DNA of 64,000 nucleotides from Streptomyces sp. NBC_00224 (GCF_041435195.1 NZ_CP108106.1:1178001-1242000), one strand, 5' to 3'; shown: positions 43,166-52,494, counted from the stretch's first letter. The notes: generated from the sequence alone by a model not told the origin. Made by a program: numbers and translations.

Positions 43166-43276
43166 AATCGGTCGGGGCACCCCAACAAGGTGACCGTCAC
43201 CGTCGGCCGGTTGCGCCGCAAGCTGGGCGGTCCGCCGGTCATCACGACGACGCCGGGGGTGGTTTACCGCATCGCG
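43166..43276 (+). pseudogene. Relic of an OmpR/PhoB-type response-regulator DNA-binding domain
   Basis: In the plus frame this short stretch reads NRSGHPNKVTVTVGRLRRKLG then PPVITTTPGVVYRIA. That matches the C-terminal recognition helix and wing of OmpR-family winged helices (pattern: V..xxGRLRRKLG..x.I.T..GxGYR). The usual GVGYR has become GVVYR and there is no receiver domain upstream. Only 37 codons remain, squeezed between the HAD gene and the end of the propeller gene at 43264, which overlaps it by 13 bases. It looks like the remains of a deleted two-component system. Confidence 0.72.
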
Positions 43277-44259
43277 GAGGCCCCGACCGGCCGGTCCGGC
43301 TCGGCGCCGGCGGGAACTTCGTAGATCTTGCCGTTGACGCCCGACCGGTAGAGCTTGCCCGCCGAGAATCCGCGGTCGCCGTGTCCGTAGGTGATCTGGG
43401 TGGAGAGGTACATGCCCGACTCCACGGTGCAGAGGCTGTCTCCCTCGACCCGCCAGATCTGCCCTGCCGTGTGGGTGGCGATCAGCGGGCGTCCCTGACC
43501 GTCGAGGGTCAGGCCGTCGGGGAGGGCGAGGGCGTCGGACGGTGGCGCGGAGATCCAGCGCCGGGGGTGCGCCGGGTCGTCGACCGGGATCCGGTAGAGG
43601 CCGGGCGCGACGGTGGTCTGGATGACGTAGATCTGCGTTCCGTCGGGGGATACCGCGATCCCGTTGGGCTGCCGCACCTGGGCCCAGGCCGGGTCGACGC
43701 GGCCGTCCGGCGTGACGCGGCCGATGCTGCGGCCGCCCACCGTCGTGGTGTACACGGTGCCGTCGGGCGCCAGGGCGACGCCGTCGATGCCACCGAGGCC
43801 CGAGGCGTACGTACTGACCTGGCCGGATTCCGGATCCACCAGCAGCAGCTTCGACAGTGGAAGGGCGTCTCCGGTGAGCGAGTGGAGGGCGTCGTTCCCG
43901 GTGCCGACGAGGAGGCGGCCGTCCTCGCGGACGACGATCCCGCCGTTGGCGCCGATGCTCCCGGTGAGGGGCACGGGGGTGCTTCCCGGCGCGTCGATAC
44001 GGTAGACCCGGCCCGTGAAGTACGCGGTGGCGAACATCCGGCCCCGCTTGTCGACGGCGATCGACTCGACCCAGTCGGGTATGTGCGCCACCTGGACCGG
44101 CGCCGCCGATCGCGTCGCTGCGCACGCCGGTGCCGCGTGGGCGGAGGCCGGGGCCAACACCCCTGCGGCCGCGGCCAGTACGACCGCGGGCGCGAGGGCG
44201 CGGCGCGGCGCCCGTAAGGCGGCGCTGAGCATCCTGCTCAGCTTCGTGTTCCTCTTCAT
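43264..44259 (-). CDS. Secreted SMP-30/strictosidine-synthase-like beta-propeller
   Basis: 331 aa from the ATG at 44259. A signal peptide (RALAPAVVLAAAAGVLAPASAHA) is followed by a six-bladed propeller: WVESIAVDKRGRMFATAYFTGRVYRID, NGGIVVREDGRLLVGTGND, IDGVALAPDGTVYTTTVGG, PNGIAVSPDGTQIYVIQTT and PDGLTLDGQGRPLIATHTAGQIWRV. Related proteins are lactonases, paraoxonase-like hydrolases or binders. No substrate can be suggested. Its 3' end overlaps the response-regulator relic. Confidence 0.85.
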   Translation of the reverse strand: MKRNTKLSRMLSAALRAPRRALAPAVVLAAAAGVLAPASAHAAPACAATRSAAPVQVAHIPDWVESIAVDKRGRMFATAYFTGRVYRIDAPGSTPVPLTGSIGANGGIVVREDGRLLVGTGNDALHSLTGDALPLSKLLLVDPESGQVSTYASGLGGIDGVALAPDGTVYTTTVGGRSIGRVTPDGRVDPAWAQVRQPNGIAVSPDGTQIYVIQTTVAPGLYRIPVDDPAHPRRWISAPPSDALALPDGLTLDGQGRPLIATHTAGQIWRVEGDSLCTVESGMYLSTQITYGHGDRGFSAGKLYRSGVNGKIYEVPAGAEPDRPVGASAMR

Positions 44260-44354
44260 CGATACCCCTCCATGGTCAAGTCGCCCTGCCCGCCGAAGTA
44301 TCGACCCAAGGATCTTCTCGCGCTACCCCCCGGTAACCTGCCTGGCGGTGCCGG

Positions 44355-45386
44355 TCAGCTCGGAAGCTCGACCGACACGTACGGGGCCAGCGCCCGCAGG
44401 AAGTCCGCCGCGTCGAACATCGCTCCGGCCGAGGCCACGCCCGTCGTGCGCGAGTGCCCGGCCAGGATGCGCTGGACGGCTTCCACCACCAGGGGCGCGG
44501 TGACCGCGTAGATGTCCTGGCCACGGGCGGTGGCGCGGCGCTCGACGCCGCCCGCGCGGACCACGACGTCGACGACGAACGTCTGGTCCGACCGCCCCAG
44601 GGCGTCGACCGACTGCGGCTCCGGCGTGGTCTCCTCGGCCAGGTCTCGCGCCGCTTCCACGGCCATGTAGGTGCGCACTTCACGCACGTCCACATGGCTG
44701 GGAACGGTCACGACATCGGCCATGGTGAACTCGGCGATCACCGCTCGCCGACCCAGCGGCTCCGGAAAGAGCCAGTCCTGCTCCCACGGCTGGTCGTCGT
44801 GGTAGCGCAGGGCGCCGTCAGCGAACCGCACCCGACGGCCGCCACGACGCTCGTGGGACACCTCGCCCGCCGCCCGGGTACCCGCCGTGGGGTGCCAGCT
44901 GCTCAGCCCGTACGCGACGTGCACCTCGTCCGCGGCGGTCCACTCCCCCATCGCCGCGGTCACCAGCAGGTCGCCCAGACCCCCGTAGAACGCCATCGCC
45001 GGAACCACGGGGACCTCGGCCTTGCGGGCCGCCTCCGCGTGGTCGGCGAACATCGACACGTTCGCCTCGATCTCCGCCGCGACGTCGAGGTACGGGATCC
45101 CCGCGCGCAGGGCCGCCTCGGCAACGGGGCCACCGGTCAGCGCGAACGGTCCGGCGGAGTTGATGACCGCCGCCGCGCCGGCGAGGGCCCGGTCCAGCGA
45201 GCCCGCGTCGTCCACGGTGGCCGGTCTTACCTCCACGTCTCCCCACTCCGCGGCCAGCGCCTCCAACTGGGCGGCGTTGCGGCCGGAGACGATCGTCGCG
45301 ACGCCGCGCCTACGCAGTTCGGCGACGACGAAACGACCTGTGTGACCGGTCGCGCCGTAGACGACGACCGCACCTGCTGCACTCAT
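44355..45386 (-). CDS. Saccharopine dehydrogenase-like NAD(P)-binding protein
   Basis: 343 aa from the ATG at 45386. The Rossmann start is AVVVYGATGHTGRFVVAELRRRG, followed by IVSGRNAAQLEALA and VINSAGPFALTGGPVAEAALRAGIPYLDVA, all typical of the saccharopine dehydrogenase NADP domain and trans-acting enoyl reductase-like proteins. The C-terminal domain (AMAFYGGLGDLLVTAAMGEW...) fits the same family. It is a single gene; the reaction is unknown. Confidence 0.88.
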   Translation of the reverse strand: MSAAGAVVVYGATGHTGRFVVAELRRRGVATIVSGRNAAQLEALAAEWGDVEVRPATVDDAGSLDRALAGAAAVINSAGPFALTGGPVAEAALRAGIPYLDVAAEIEANVSMFADHAEAARKAEVPVVPAMAFYGGLGDLLVTAAMGEWTAADEVHVAYGLSSWHPTAGTRAAGEVSHERRGGRRVRFADGALRYHDDQPWEQDWLFPEPLGRRAVIAEFTMADVVTVPSHVDVREVRTYMAVEAARDLAEETTPEPQSVDALGRSDQTFVVDVVVRAGGVERRATARGQDIYAVTAPLVVEAVQRILAGHSRTTGVASAGAMFDAADFLRALAPYVSVELPS

Positions 45387-45579
45387 GGTTCCCCCGCATC
45401 TCGATGTGCTGATGCGCCCATTCTGCCTGCGGAGGGAACCTGACCGCGATGGTCCGGAACGACATCATGCGAACACTTTCGGACGCCGGGGGCTCCTCCT
45501 TCCTCTTCCTGGCGGCATGCACGATCCTCCGTGACGAACTCGGAGGGTATGGGGGGGCAATGCACAAGTCTTGAACCAG

Positions 45580-45593
45580 TGGGAGCGCTCCCA
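45580..45593. promoter_or_regulatory. Perfect CebR-type box, no intact target gene
   Basis: TGGGAGCGCTCCCA is the canonical CebR operator of Streptomyces cellulose/cellobiose genes. The nearest starts are 194 bp away on the minus strand (45386, an unrelated dehydrogenase); nothing intact follows on the plus strand. Confidence 0.78.
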
Positions 45594-45697
45594 GCATGGA
45601 GTTGGACGGGCCCGGGGTCAAGATGTTTGAGGAGTCGAAGTCAATCGACCTCCTCGAAGGCCAACTCGTTCGCTGTTCTAGGGCAGTTGGAGGTCTC

Positions 45698-45733
45698 AGG
45701 ACCCCCGAGCGCGCCGAGCCGCCCGGGGGTCCT
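45698..45733 (-). terminator. Terminator of the amylase gene
   Basis: AGGACCCCCG (45698-45707) pairs perfectly with CGGGGGTCCT (45724-45733). It starts six bases past the stop of the gene at 45739. Confidence 0.8.
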
Positions 45734-45738
45734 GCCGA

Positions 45739-48729
45739 CTACTTCAGGTACGGTCCGGCGGACCCGATCCGGCCCGGGCCGTTCAGGACGTACACCCGCA
45801 GGTTGCCCTTGCCGGGGGCGGCGACGCTCAGGGTGCCGTCGCTGACGACCCTCACGTCTCCGGTGACGGCGTCGGCGTACGTGCCGTTGGGGATGCCCTT
45901 GTACGTCGCCGCGTTGGTCACCGCGACCAGCGCGAAGCTGTCGACGCCGCTCGCGGTGTCGGTGTAGCGGCGCTTGAAGGCCATGTCGCCGGAGATGCCC
46001 TCCGTCGAGTACTGGCCCATCTGCAGCGCCGGGACGGCGCGGCGGATCTGGTTGAGCCGCTGGACGTGCTTGACCAGGGGCTGGGCGAGCGTCGTGGCGA
46101 CGGCACCCGAGGCACTGTCGACGGTGCCGAAACCGGAGGCGGTGACGCTGCCTTCCAGGTTGGCGCCGTAATAGGCCCGGCCGGTGGTGGCCAGCGGACA
46201 GGTCGGCCCGCAGTCGATCTGCTTGCCCGCCTGGAATTCCGTCTCCGAGCCGTAGTAGAGCGTCGGAATGCCGCGGAAGGTCCACATCAGCGCCATGTTC
46301 TCGGCCCAGGCGTCGGTGCCGCCCGCATAGCGGGTGCTGGACTTGTTGGGCCCGTAGTCGTGACTGTCGACATAGACCACGTTGTACGTCGCGTCATTGG
46401 TGGAGTCGTCGGAGTCCCGGCCGTTGTTGTAGGCGTTGGAGGCGTCACCGAAGTTCATGTGCATACGCATGTCGATGATGTTCATCCCGGAGAACCGACT
46501 GCGGTCCGGGGCGTGGTACGCATTCCCGTTCAGGAAAGCGTTGTTGGAGGTCGGCTGGTTCCCGGTGCCGAGCTGCTCCTCGTAGTCGTACTGCTCGATG
46601 GCGGCCGTGGCGTCGTCCGCACTGTATTCCTTGCGCTCCTTCCAGGTGTAGAACTGAGCGGAGTGGTTGACCGATCCCCGGTTCCACTTGTCGTTGACGA
46701 ACGCGGCCACCTCGCCGAAGACGAAGAAGTCCCTGGCTTTGGCCGCGCCGAACTTGGCCGTCACCTCGCCGTAAATGGCGGGCAGGAAACGGCGGTTCCA
46801 GGTGCTGCGCGAAATGTGGACGGCGGTGTCGATACGGAATCCGTCGACTCCCATGTCGATGTACTTGTTGTACGCGCCGATGAGATAGTTCTGCACGGGC
46901 GTCGACTCGGTGTTGAAGTCGGCCAGGTCCTCGTGCAGCCAGCAGGAGCGCGAGTCCTCGCCCTCCCAGTTCCCTATCCAGCACTGGTGGTAGTACGCCT
47001 TGGGGAACATCCCGGATGTCGGGCTCGGCCACTGGCAGTTGTACACGGTGTAGCCCTCGGCGCTCTTTCCGCCGGTGGGCTTGCCCCAGTTCACGCAGGT
47101 GTTGCCGCTCGGCTCGGCCGTCGACCACAGGTCGCCGTTGTAGTACGACTTTCCGGAGACGGGCTCGACGGTGAGGCCGTCGTACTCGAAGCCGTCCTGC
47201 TTCTGGTCGTAGTACCAGCTCCACTGGGAGTCGCGGACGCCGTAAACAGTGGGCGTGAACAGGCCTTTGGCGCCCCAGCGGGAGCTGTGGTTGTAGACGA
47301 CGTCCTGGTAGATCTTCATGCCCTTGGCGTGGGCCGCGTTGATGAGGTCCTGGTAGGAGGCGCCCGAGGACTCCAGGCGTGGGTCGACCTTGTAGAAGTC
47401 GTATCCGTGGTAGCCGTGGTAGTCGTAGTCGGAGCGGTTGAGGACCACCGGGGTGATCCAGATCGCCGAGAAGCCGAGGCCCTTCACATAGTCGAGCTTC
47501 TCGACGAGCCCCTTGAAGTCGCCCCGGAACATGGGGTCGTTGTTGGCGGCGTTGCCGGACTTCACGTGCTGGCTCCCGCCCCGGTCGTTGGCGCTGTCGC
47601 CGTCGTAGAAGCGGGCGGTGAGGACGAAGTAGATGGAGTCCTTGCGCGGGTCCCCGCCGAGCGGCTGCCCCGCCTTGGTGACGGGCGCGTCCCCAGTGGT
47701 GACGGTGACGGCCGCACCGGCCGCCGAGACGTTCCCGGCCGCGTCGCGGGAGCGTACGACGTAGGTGTACACGGTGTGCGCGTCGAGGCCGGTGTCGGTG
47801 CGGACCGTGGAGGTGGTGTCGGCGACGACGGTGGACTGAGTGCCGCCGGTGCGGGTGACCTGGTAGCCGGTGACGCCGGTGTTGTCAGTGGAGGCGTTCC
47901 AGGACAGCACGACGGAGGTGTCGGTCACATCGGCCTTGACCCCGGCGGGGGCGGTCGGCGCCTCGGTGTCGGGCACCGCGGCGGCGCACGGATCGGTGGC
48001 GGATGCGGTGACACTCTTGTTCCTGACCGTGGAAATGCCGCTCTTCAGCAGGTAGTTGGCGCCGTTGTTGTTGTCCCAGACGCCGTTGCCGTTGTTGAAA
48101 GTGGCCTGCCAGGTGGTCGCGGTCCCGAGGTCGACTGTCCTCTTCACCCAGTCCGTGCAGGCCGGCTGCATCCCCACGCCGGGCACGGTGGTCCACGCGC
48201 CGCCGGTGGGCGCGTAGTGCAGGTTGTACGTGGCCCAGCCCACGGTCCCGGTGTAGTAGTACACCGTCGCCGCGTTGCCGCCGCCGTCCGTGGTCGTACA
48301 CGGGTCGCTGTGGGCGACCGTGCCGTCCTTGACGGCGATACTGCCGCTCCCCAGGGCGTAGTTGGCGCCCCCGTTGTTGTCCCAGACTCCCGAGCTGTTG
48401 TTGAAGGTGGCCTGCAACCCGGTGGCGGAGCCGAGGTCGACGGTCTGCTTGACCCAGTCGGTGCAGGCCGCCTCCATCCTCACGCCGGGCACCGTCGTCC
48501 AGGAGCCGCCGGTCGGGGCGTAGTGGAGGTAGGTGGTCGGCCAGTTCCTGGTCTTCGTGTAGTAGAAGACCGTCGCACTGTTCGAGGTGGCGGCGACCGG
48601 TTCGGTGCGGCCGGTGTCGGCCCGCGGCGGCGCCAGGACCAGGCCGCCCAGCAGCCCGAGCGCGGTCAGGAACGCCGCGAAAGGACGCCGTGCGCGTGGG
48701 CTTCGCATACGAGGGGGTGTGCGTCTCAT
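45739..48729 (-). CDS. Secreted alpha-amylase with two CBM25 and an FN3 module
   Basis: 996 aa from the ATG at 48729 (48708 is also possible; an extension from 48819 lacks a signal-like start). A signal peptide (RRPFAAFLTALGLLGGLVLAP) is followed by two tandem starch-binding modules of the CBM25 type. These share YLHYAPTGG(S/A)WTTVPGV and QATFNN...GVWDNN(N/G)GANY (about residues 48-140 and 150-245). An FN3 linker domain follows (about 255-345), then GH13. Catalytic residues: Asp in GVDGFRIDTAVH, Glu in FFVFGEVAAF and Asp in VYVDSHDYGP. It degrades starch outside the cell. The promoter region is shared with the GH5 cellulase. A strong terminator follows. Confidence 0.94.
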   Translation of the reverse strand: MRRTPPRMRSPRARRPFAAFLTALGLLGGLVLAPPRADTGRTEPVAATSNSATVFYYTKTRNWPTTYLHYAPTGGSWTTVPGVRMEAACTDWVKQTVDLGSATGLQATFNNSSGVWDNNGGANYALGSGSIAVKDGTVAHSDPCTTTDGGGNAATVYYYTGTVGWATYNLHYAPTGGAWTTVPGVGMQPACTDWVKRTVDLGTATTWQATFNNGNGVWDNNNGANYLLKSGISTVRNKSVTASATDPCAAAVPDTEAPTAPAGVKADVTDTSVVLSWNASTDNTGVTGYQVTRTGGTQSTVVADTTSTVRTDTGLDAHTVYTYVVRSRDAAGNVSAAGAAVTVTTGDAPVTKAGQPLGGDPRKDSIYFVLTARFYDGDSANDRGGSQHVKSGNAANNDPMFRGDFKGLVEKLDYVKGLGFSAIWITPVVLNRSDYDYHGYHGYDFYKVDPRLESSGASYQDLINAAHAKGMKIYQDVVYNHSSRWGAKGLFTPTVYGVRDSQWSWYYDQKQDGFEYDGLTVEPVSGKSYYNGDLWSTAEPSGNTCVNWGKPTGGKSAEGYTVYNCQWPSPTSGMFPKAYYHQCWIGNWEGEDSRSCWLHEDLADFNTESTPVQNYLIGAYNKYIDMGVDGFRIDTAVHISRSTWNRRFLPAIYGEVTAKFGAAKARDFFVFGEVAAFVNDKWNRGSVNHSAQFYTWKERKEYSADDATAAIEQYDYEEQLGTGNQPTSNNAFLNGNAYHAPDRSRFSGMNIIDMRMHMNFGDASNAYNNGRDSDDSTNDATYNVVYVDSHDYGPNKSSTRYAGGTDAWAENMALMWTFRGIPTLYYGSETEFQAGKQIDCGPTCPLATTGRAYYGANLEGSVTASGFGTVDSASGAVATTLAQPLVKHVQRLNQIRRAVPALQMGQYSTEGISGDMAFKRRYTDTASGVDSFALVAVTNAATYKGIPNGTYADAVTGDVRVVSDGTLSVAAPGKGNLRVYVLNGPGRIGSAGPYLK

Positions 48730-48918
48730 GCGCGGCTCCAGTGTGGGGGCTGCCGCGACGAAGGGGGATGCGGCAGCGAGGCATGCGTGCACGCAAGAAC
48801 TGACTGAAATTTCCAGCAAGTTATTGCAGTCGGGAAGCTACCGGCACATGACCGCAACGTAAAGAGTCCGACTCCCTTGCCATGCACCCACCGAGCCCCT
48901 ACCGTGATGCCCCACCAG

Positions 48919-48932
48919 TGGGAGCGCTTCCA
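48919..48932 (+). promoter_or_regulatory. CebR-type box before the cellulase genes
   Basis: TGGGAGCGCTTCCA differs from the perfect CebR box at one position. It lies 52 bases upstream of the ATG of the GH5 cellulase and also within 200 bp of the divergent amylase start. Confidence 0.78.
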
Positions 48933-48983
48933 TCCGTCGGACGCCGGACATCTGCCGGCGTCCCGGCCGTGAAGGATCCGCTC

Positions 48984-50468
48984 ATGCGACACCCCCCGCA
49001 CTTGGCCTTACCCTTCGCCGCGGCGGCGCTCGTGCTCGCGAGCGCCGTGGTCGTCCCTCGCGTCACGGCATCCGGAGCCGAGCCGTCCTGCTCGGTGACG
49101 TACACCGTCACGAACGAGTGGAGCGGCGGCTTCCAGGGGTCCGTCACGCTCACCAACAACGCGTCCGCGCTGTCCAGTTGGAGCCTGGGCTTCGCGTTCA
49201 CCGGCAACCAGAAGGTGACCCAGGGCTGGAACGCCAAGTGGTCCCAGTCCGGCAGCACCGTCACCGCCGCCAACGAGAGCTGGAACGGTTCGCTCGCCCA
49301 CGGCGCGAGCACCACCGTGGGCTTCCTCGCCTCCCTCACCGGCGCCAACACGCCGCCCCGCGCGTTCACCCTCAACGGCGAGCCGTGCGCCACCACGGGC
49401 GGCGGCGACCCCACGCCGACACCGACCCCCACCTCCCCCTCACCGACCCCCGGCACCGGCGCGCCCGTGCTCCACGTCTCCGGGAACAAGCTGGTCGACG
49501 CGGGCGGCGCCACCCGCAGACTGCTCGGCGTCAACCGGTCCGGCGGCGAGTTCATGTGCGTCCAGGCGCACGGCATCTTCGACGGCCCGGTGGACGACGC
49601 CTCGGTGGCCGCCATCGCCTCCTGGCACGTGGGCGCCGTGCGCATCCCGCTCAACGAGGAGTGCTGGCTGGGCCTCGCCAACATCAACCCCGCGTACGCG
49701 GGCGCCCGTTACATCGCCGCCGTCCAGGATCTCGTCCACCGCGTCGAGTCCCACGGCATGACCCCGATCGTCGAACTCCACTGGTCGTACGGGCAATACA
49801 CCGGCAACTCGGCCGGCTGCTCCGACCTGCACGCGAGCTGTCAGAAACCGATGCCCGACGCCCAGTACGCACCCGCGTTCTGGTCCTCGGTCGCCACCAC
49901 CTTCAAGAGCGACCCGGCCGTCGTCTTCGACCTGTTCAACGAGCCGTATCCGGACCGGGCCACCTCCACCTCCGACCAGGCGTGGAGCTGCTGGCGGGAC
50001 GGCGGAAGCTGCCCCGGCATCGGCTACGAGGTCGCCGGGATGCAGGACCTCCTGGACGCCGTACGGGGAGCGGGCGCCCGCAATCTCGTACTGGCGGGCG
50101 GCATCGCCTACGCCAACGACCTCAGCCAGTGGTCGGCCCGCGCTCCCACCGACCCGACGGGCAACCTGGCCGCCGCCTACCACGGCTACAACTTCAACAG
50201 CTGTGCGAGCGAGTCGTGCTGGGACTCCACCCTCGCACCCGTCGCCGCCCGGGTTCCGCTGGTCGCGGGCGAGCTGGGCGAGAACACCTGTGCGCACTCC
50301 TTCGTCGACCGCGCCATGAAGTGGTTCGACGACCGGGGGATCTCCTATCTGGGCTGGACCTGGAACACCTGGGACTGCTCATCGGGCCCCTCCCTGATCA
50401 CGAGTTACGACGGCACCCCCACCGCGTACGGCAGCGGCCTGCGCGATCACCTGCGCTCCATCAACTGA
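48984..50468 (+). CDS. Secreted GH5 endoglucanase with N-terminal CBM2
   Basis: 494 aa from the ATG at 48984 (AAGGA upstream); an earlier in-frame ATG at 48882 lies before the CebR box and is rejected. Signal peptide (HLALPFAAAALVLASAVVVP), then a CBM2 cellulose-binding module of about 100 residues (CSVTYTVTNEWSGGFQ ... FTLNGEPC, with its two end cysteines and surface Trp residues), a Pro/Thr linker and a GH5 domain. Acid/base Glu in VFDLFNEPYPDR and nucleophile Glu in PLVAGELGEN. It cuts internal beta-1,4-glucan bonds. It is followed in tandem by the GH6 enzyme. Confidence 0.94.
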   Translation: MRHPPHLALPFAAAALVLASAVVVPRVTASGAEPSCSVTYTVTNEWSGGFQGSVTLTNNASALSSWSLGFAFTGNQKVTQGWNAKWSQSGSTVTAANESWNGSLAHGASTTVGFLASLTGANTPPRAFTLNGEPCATTGGGDPTPTPTPTSPSPTPGTGAPVLHVSGNKLVDAGGATRRLLGVNRSGGEFMCVQAHGIFDGPVDDASVAAIASWHVGAVRIPLNEECWLGLANINPAYAGARYIAAVQDLVHRVESHGMTPIVELHWSYGQYTGNSAGCSDLHASCQKPMPDAQYAPAFWSSVATTFKSDPAVVFDLFNEPYPDRATSTSDQAWSCWRDGGSCPGIGYEVAGMQDLLDAVRGAGARNLVLAGGIAYANDLSQWSARAPTDPTGNLAAAYHGYNFNSCASESCWDSTLAPVAARVPLVAGELGENTCAHSFVDRAMKWFDDRGISYLGWTWNTWDCSSGPSLITSYDGTPTAYGSGLRDHLRSIN

Positions 50469-50525
50469 CCCGCGCCGTCCACTGATCCACTCCATCGTCC
50501 GACTCGCTCCATCGACCGAAAGGGC

Positions 50526-52277
50526 ATGGCCCACATCATGAGCCGCATACCCGTCCGACCCTCCAGAAAGCGAACGGCGCTGCTCGCCGCCGGTGTTCTC
50601 GCCGGAGCCGCGACCGGCACCGCCGGCCTCGTCGGTGCCGCGGGCACCGCGTCGGCGGCGTCCGCCTGCACCGTCGCCTATCAGGTCCAGAACCAGTGGT
50701 CCACCGGCTTCACCACCTCCGTCACCGTCACCAACAACGGCGCCGCCGTGAGCAGTTGGAACGTGAAGTGGAGCTTCGCCGGGAACCAGCAGGTCACCCA
50801 GGGCTGGAACGCGAAGGTGTCCCAGTCCGGAACGGCGGTGACCGCCGCCAACGAGAGCTACAACGGCACGCTGGCGACCGGTGGCTCGGCCGGCTTCGGC
50901 TTCAACGCCTCCTACAGCGGCACCAACGCCCTCCCCACGTCGTTCACCCTCAACGGCGTGGCCTGCAACGGCGGCGACACCCCCACCGACCCGCCGACCA
51001 CCCCGCCCACCACTCCCCCGGCCGGCAACCGCGTGGACAACCCGTACGCCGGGGCCAAGGTGTACGTGAACCCCGAATGGGCCGCGCACGCGGCCGCCGA
51101 ACCCGGCGGCACCCGGGTCTCCAACCAACCCACCGGGGTCTGGCTCGACCGGATCGCCGCCATCGCCGGGACGAACGGGACCATGGGTCTGCGCGCCCAC
51201 CTCGACGAGGCCCTCAAACAGAAGGGCAGCGGCGAGATGGTGGTCCAGCTGGTCGTCTACGACCTGCCGGGCCGCGACTGCTCCGCGCTCGCGTCCAACG
51301 GTGAACTCGGCCCCACCGAGATCGACAAGTACAAGACCCAGTTCATCGACCCGATCGCCGCGGTCCTCTCCGACGCCAAGTACGCCGGTCTGCGGATCGT
51401 CACCGCCGTCGAGATCGACTCGCTGCCCAACCTCGTCACCAACACCGGAAGCCGCGCCACGGCGACCCCGCAGTGCGACACCATGCTGGCCAACGGCAAC
51501 TACGTCAAGGGAGTCGGATACGCGCTGCACAAGCTGGGCGCCATCCCCAACGTGTACAACTACCTCGACGCCGGACACCACGGCTGGATCGGCTGGGACG
51601 ACAACTTCGGGGCCACCGCCGACGAGTTCAAGCTGGCGGCCACGGCCGAGGGCGCCACACCCGCCGACGTGCACGGCTTCATCACCAACACGGCCAACTA
51701 CAGCGCCCTGAAGGAGAACAACTTCACCATCGACGACACCGTCAACGGCGTCTCGGTCCGCCAGTCCAAGTGGGTGGACTGGAACCGGTACGTCGACGAG
51801 CTCTCCTACGCCCAGGCGTTCCGCGCCAAGCTGGTCTCGGTCGGCTTCGACTCCGGGATCGGCATGCTGATCGACACCTCGCGCAACGGCTGGGGCGGCA
51901 CCGCCAGGCCCACCGGCCCCGGCGCGAAGACGAGTGTCGACACCTATGTGGAAGGCGGCCGCTACGACCGCCGCATCCACATCGGCAACTGGTGCAACCA
52001 GTCGGGCGCGGGTCTGGGCGAGCGCCCGAAGGCCGCCCCGGCCGCCGGGATCGACTCGTACGTGTGGATGAAGCCGCCGGGCGAGTCCGACGGCTCCAGC
52101 ACCGCGATCCCCAACGACGAGGGCAAGGGCTTCGACCGGATGTGTGACCCGACGTACACGGGCAACCCCCGCAACGGCAACAGCCTCTCGGGCGCGCTGG
52201 CGAACGCCCCGCTCTCCGGCCGCTGGTTCTCCGCCCAGTTCCAGGAGCTCATGAAGAACGCGTACCCGGCGCTGTAG
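50526..52277 (+). CDS. Secreted GH6 exo-cellobiohydrolase with N-terminal CBM2
   Basis: 583 aa from the ATG at 50526 (an ATG at 50538 is also possible). Signal peptide, then a CBM2 (CTVAYQVQNQWSTGFTTS ... FTLNGVAC), linker TPTDPPTTPPTTPPAG and a GH6 domain. The first GH6 signature is VVYDLPGRDCSALASNGE (catalytic-site Asp). The second is AVEIDSLPN, with Asp as acid but Ile where Pro is usual. Insertions such as GWDDNFGATADEF suggest the tunnel loops of non-reducing-end cellobiohydrolases (CelB/CbhB type). It follows the GH5 gene, with 57 bp between them and no separate CebR box, so co-transcription is likely. It works with the GH5 enzyme on crystalline cellulose. Confidence 0.94.
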   Translation: MAHIMSRIPVRPSRKRTALLAAGVLAGAATGTAGLVGAAGTASAASACTVAYQVQNQWSTGFTTSVTVTNNGAAVSSWNVKWSFAGNQQVTQGWNAKVSQSGTAVTAANESYNGTLATGGSAGFGFNASYSGTNALPTSFTLNGVACNGGDTPTDPPTTPPTTPPAGNRVDNPYAGAKVYVNPEWAAHAAAEPGGTRVSNQPTGVWLDRIAAIAGTNGTMGLRAHLDEALKQKGSGEMVVQLVVYDLPGRDCSALASNGELGPTEIDKYKTQFIDPIAAVLSDAKYAGLRIVTAVEIDSLPNLVTNTGSRATATPQCDTMLANGNYVKGVGYALHKLGAIPNVYNYLDAGHHGWIGWDDNFGATADEFKLAATAEGATPADVHGFITNTANYSALKENNFTIDDTVNGVSVRQSKWVDWNRYVDELSYAQAFRAKLVSVGFDSGIGMLIDTSRNGWGGTARPTGPGAKTSVDTYVEGGRYDRRIHIGNWCNQSGAGLGERPKAAPAAGIDSYVWMKPPGESDGSSTAIPNDEGKGFDRMCDPTYTGNPRNGNSLSGALANAPLSGRWFSAQFQELMKNAYPAL

Positions 52278-52308
52278 GTCTCCGGGGGCGCGAGTCCCCG
52301 GGCGGGAG

Positions 52309-52351
52309 GGTGGTGGGCGGCGAGGAGGGCAACTCCTCGCCGCCCACCACC
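52309..52351 (+). terminator. 19-bp-stem terminator of the cellulase operon
   Basis: The arms 52309-52327 (GGTGGTGGGCGGCGAGGAG) and 52333-52351 are perfectly complementary with loop GGCAA. It begins 32 bases past the GH6 stop. It is the strongest hairpin in the window. Confidence 0.85.
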
Positions 52352-52494
52352 GGTTGTCGGCGCACACACTCCGTGACGACGGGCACGGAACGACCACGCC
52401 AGGCCACTCGTTCGAGGGAAGTCGTCGGCGACCGTCCGTAATCGGCGTCCAGGTGGGCATTGCTGATCCGAAGGGTGTGGACGGGGTCGGGGGG

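Larger units (their letters stand above)
45387..45738. other. 352-bp intergenic region with an orphan CebR box and a terminator
   Basis: No convincing gene lies here on either strand; short frames such as one beginning at 45596 run into the amylase gene and match nothing. The region holds a perfect TGGGAGCGCTCCCA operator (45580-45593) and the amylase terminator (45698-45733). A decayed gene that was once controlled by the operator is possible but not recognisable. Confidence 0.6.

Noticed and set aside
45596..45967. Small plus-strand open frame after the CebR box
   Set aside because: It runs into the amylase coding region antisense, with composition mirroring that gene and no recognisable family, so it does not explain the CebR box.
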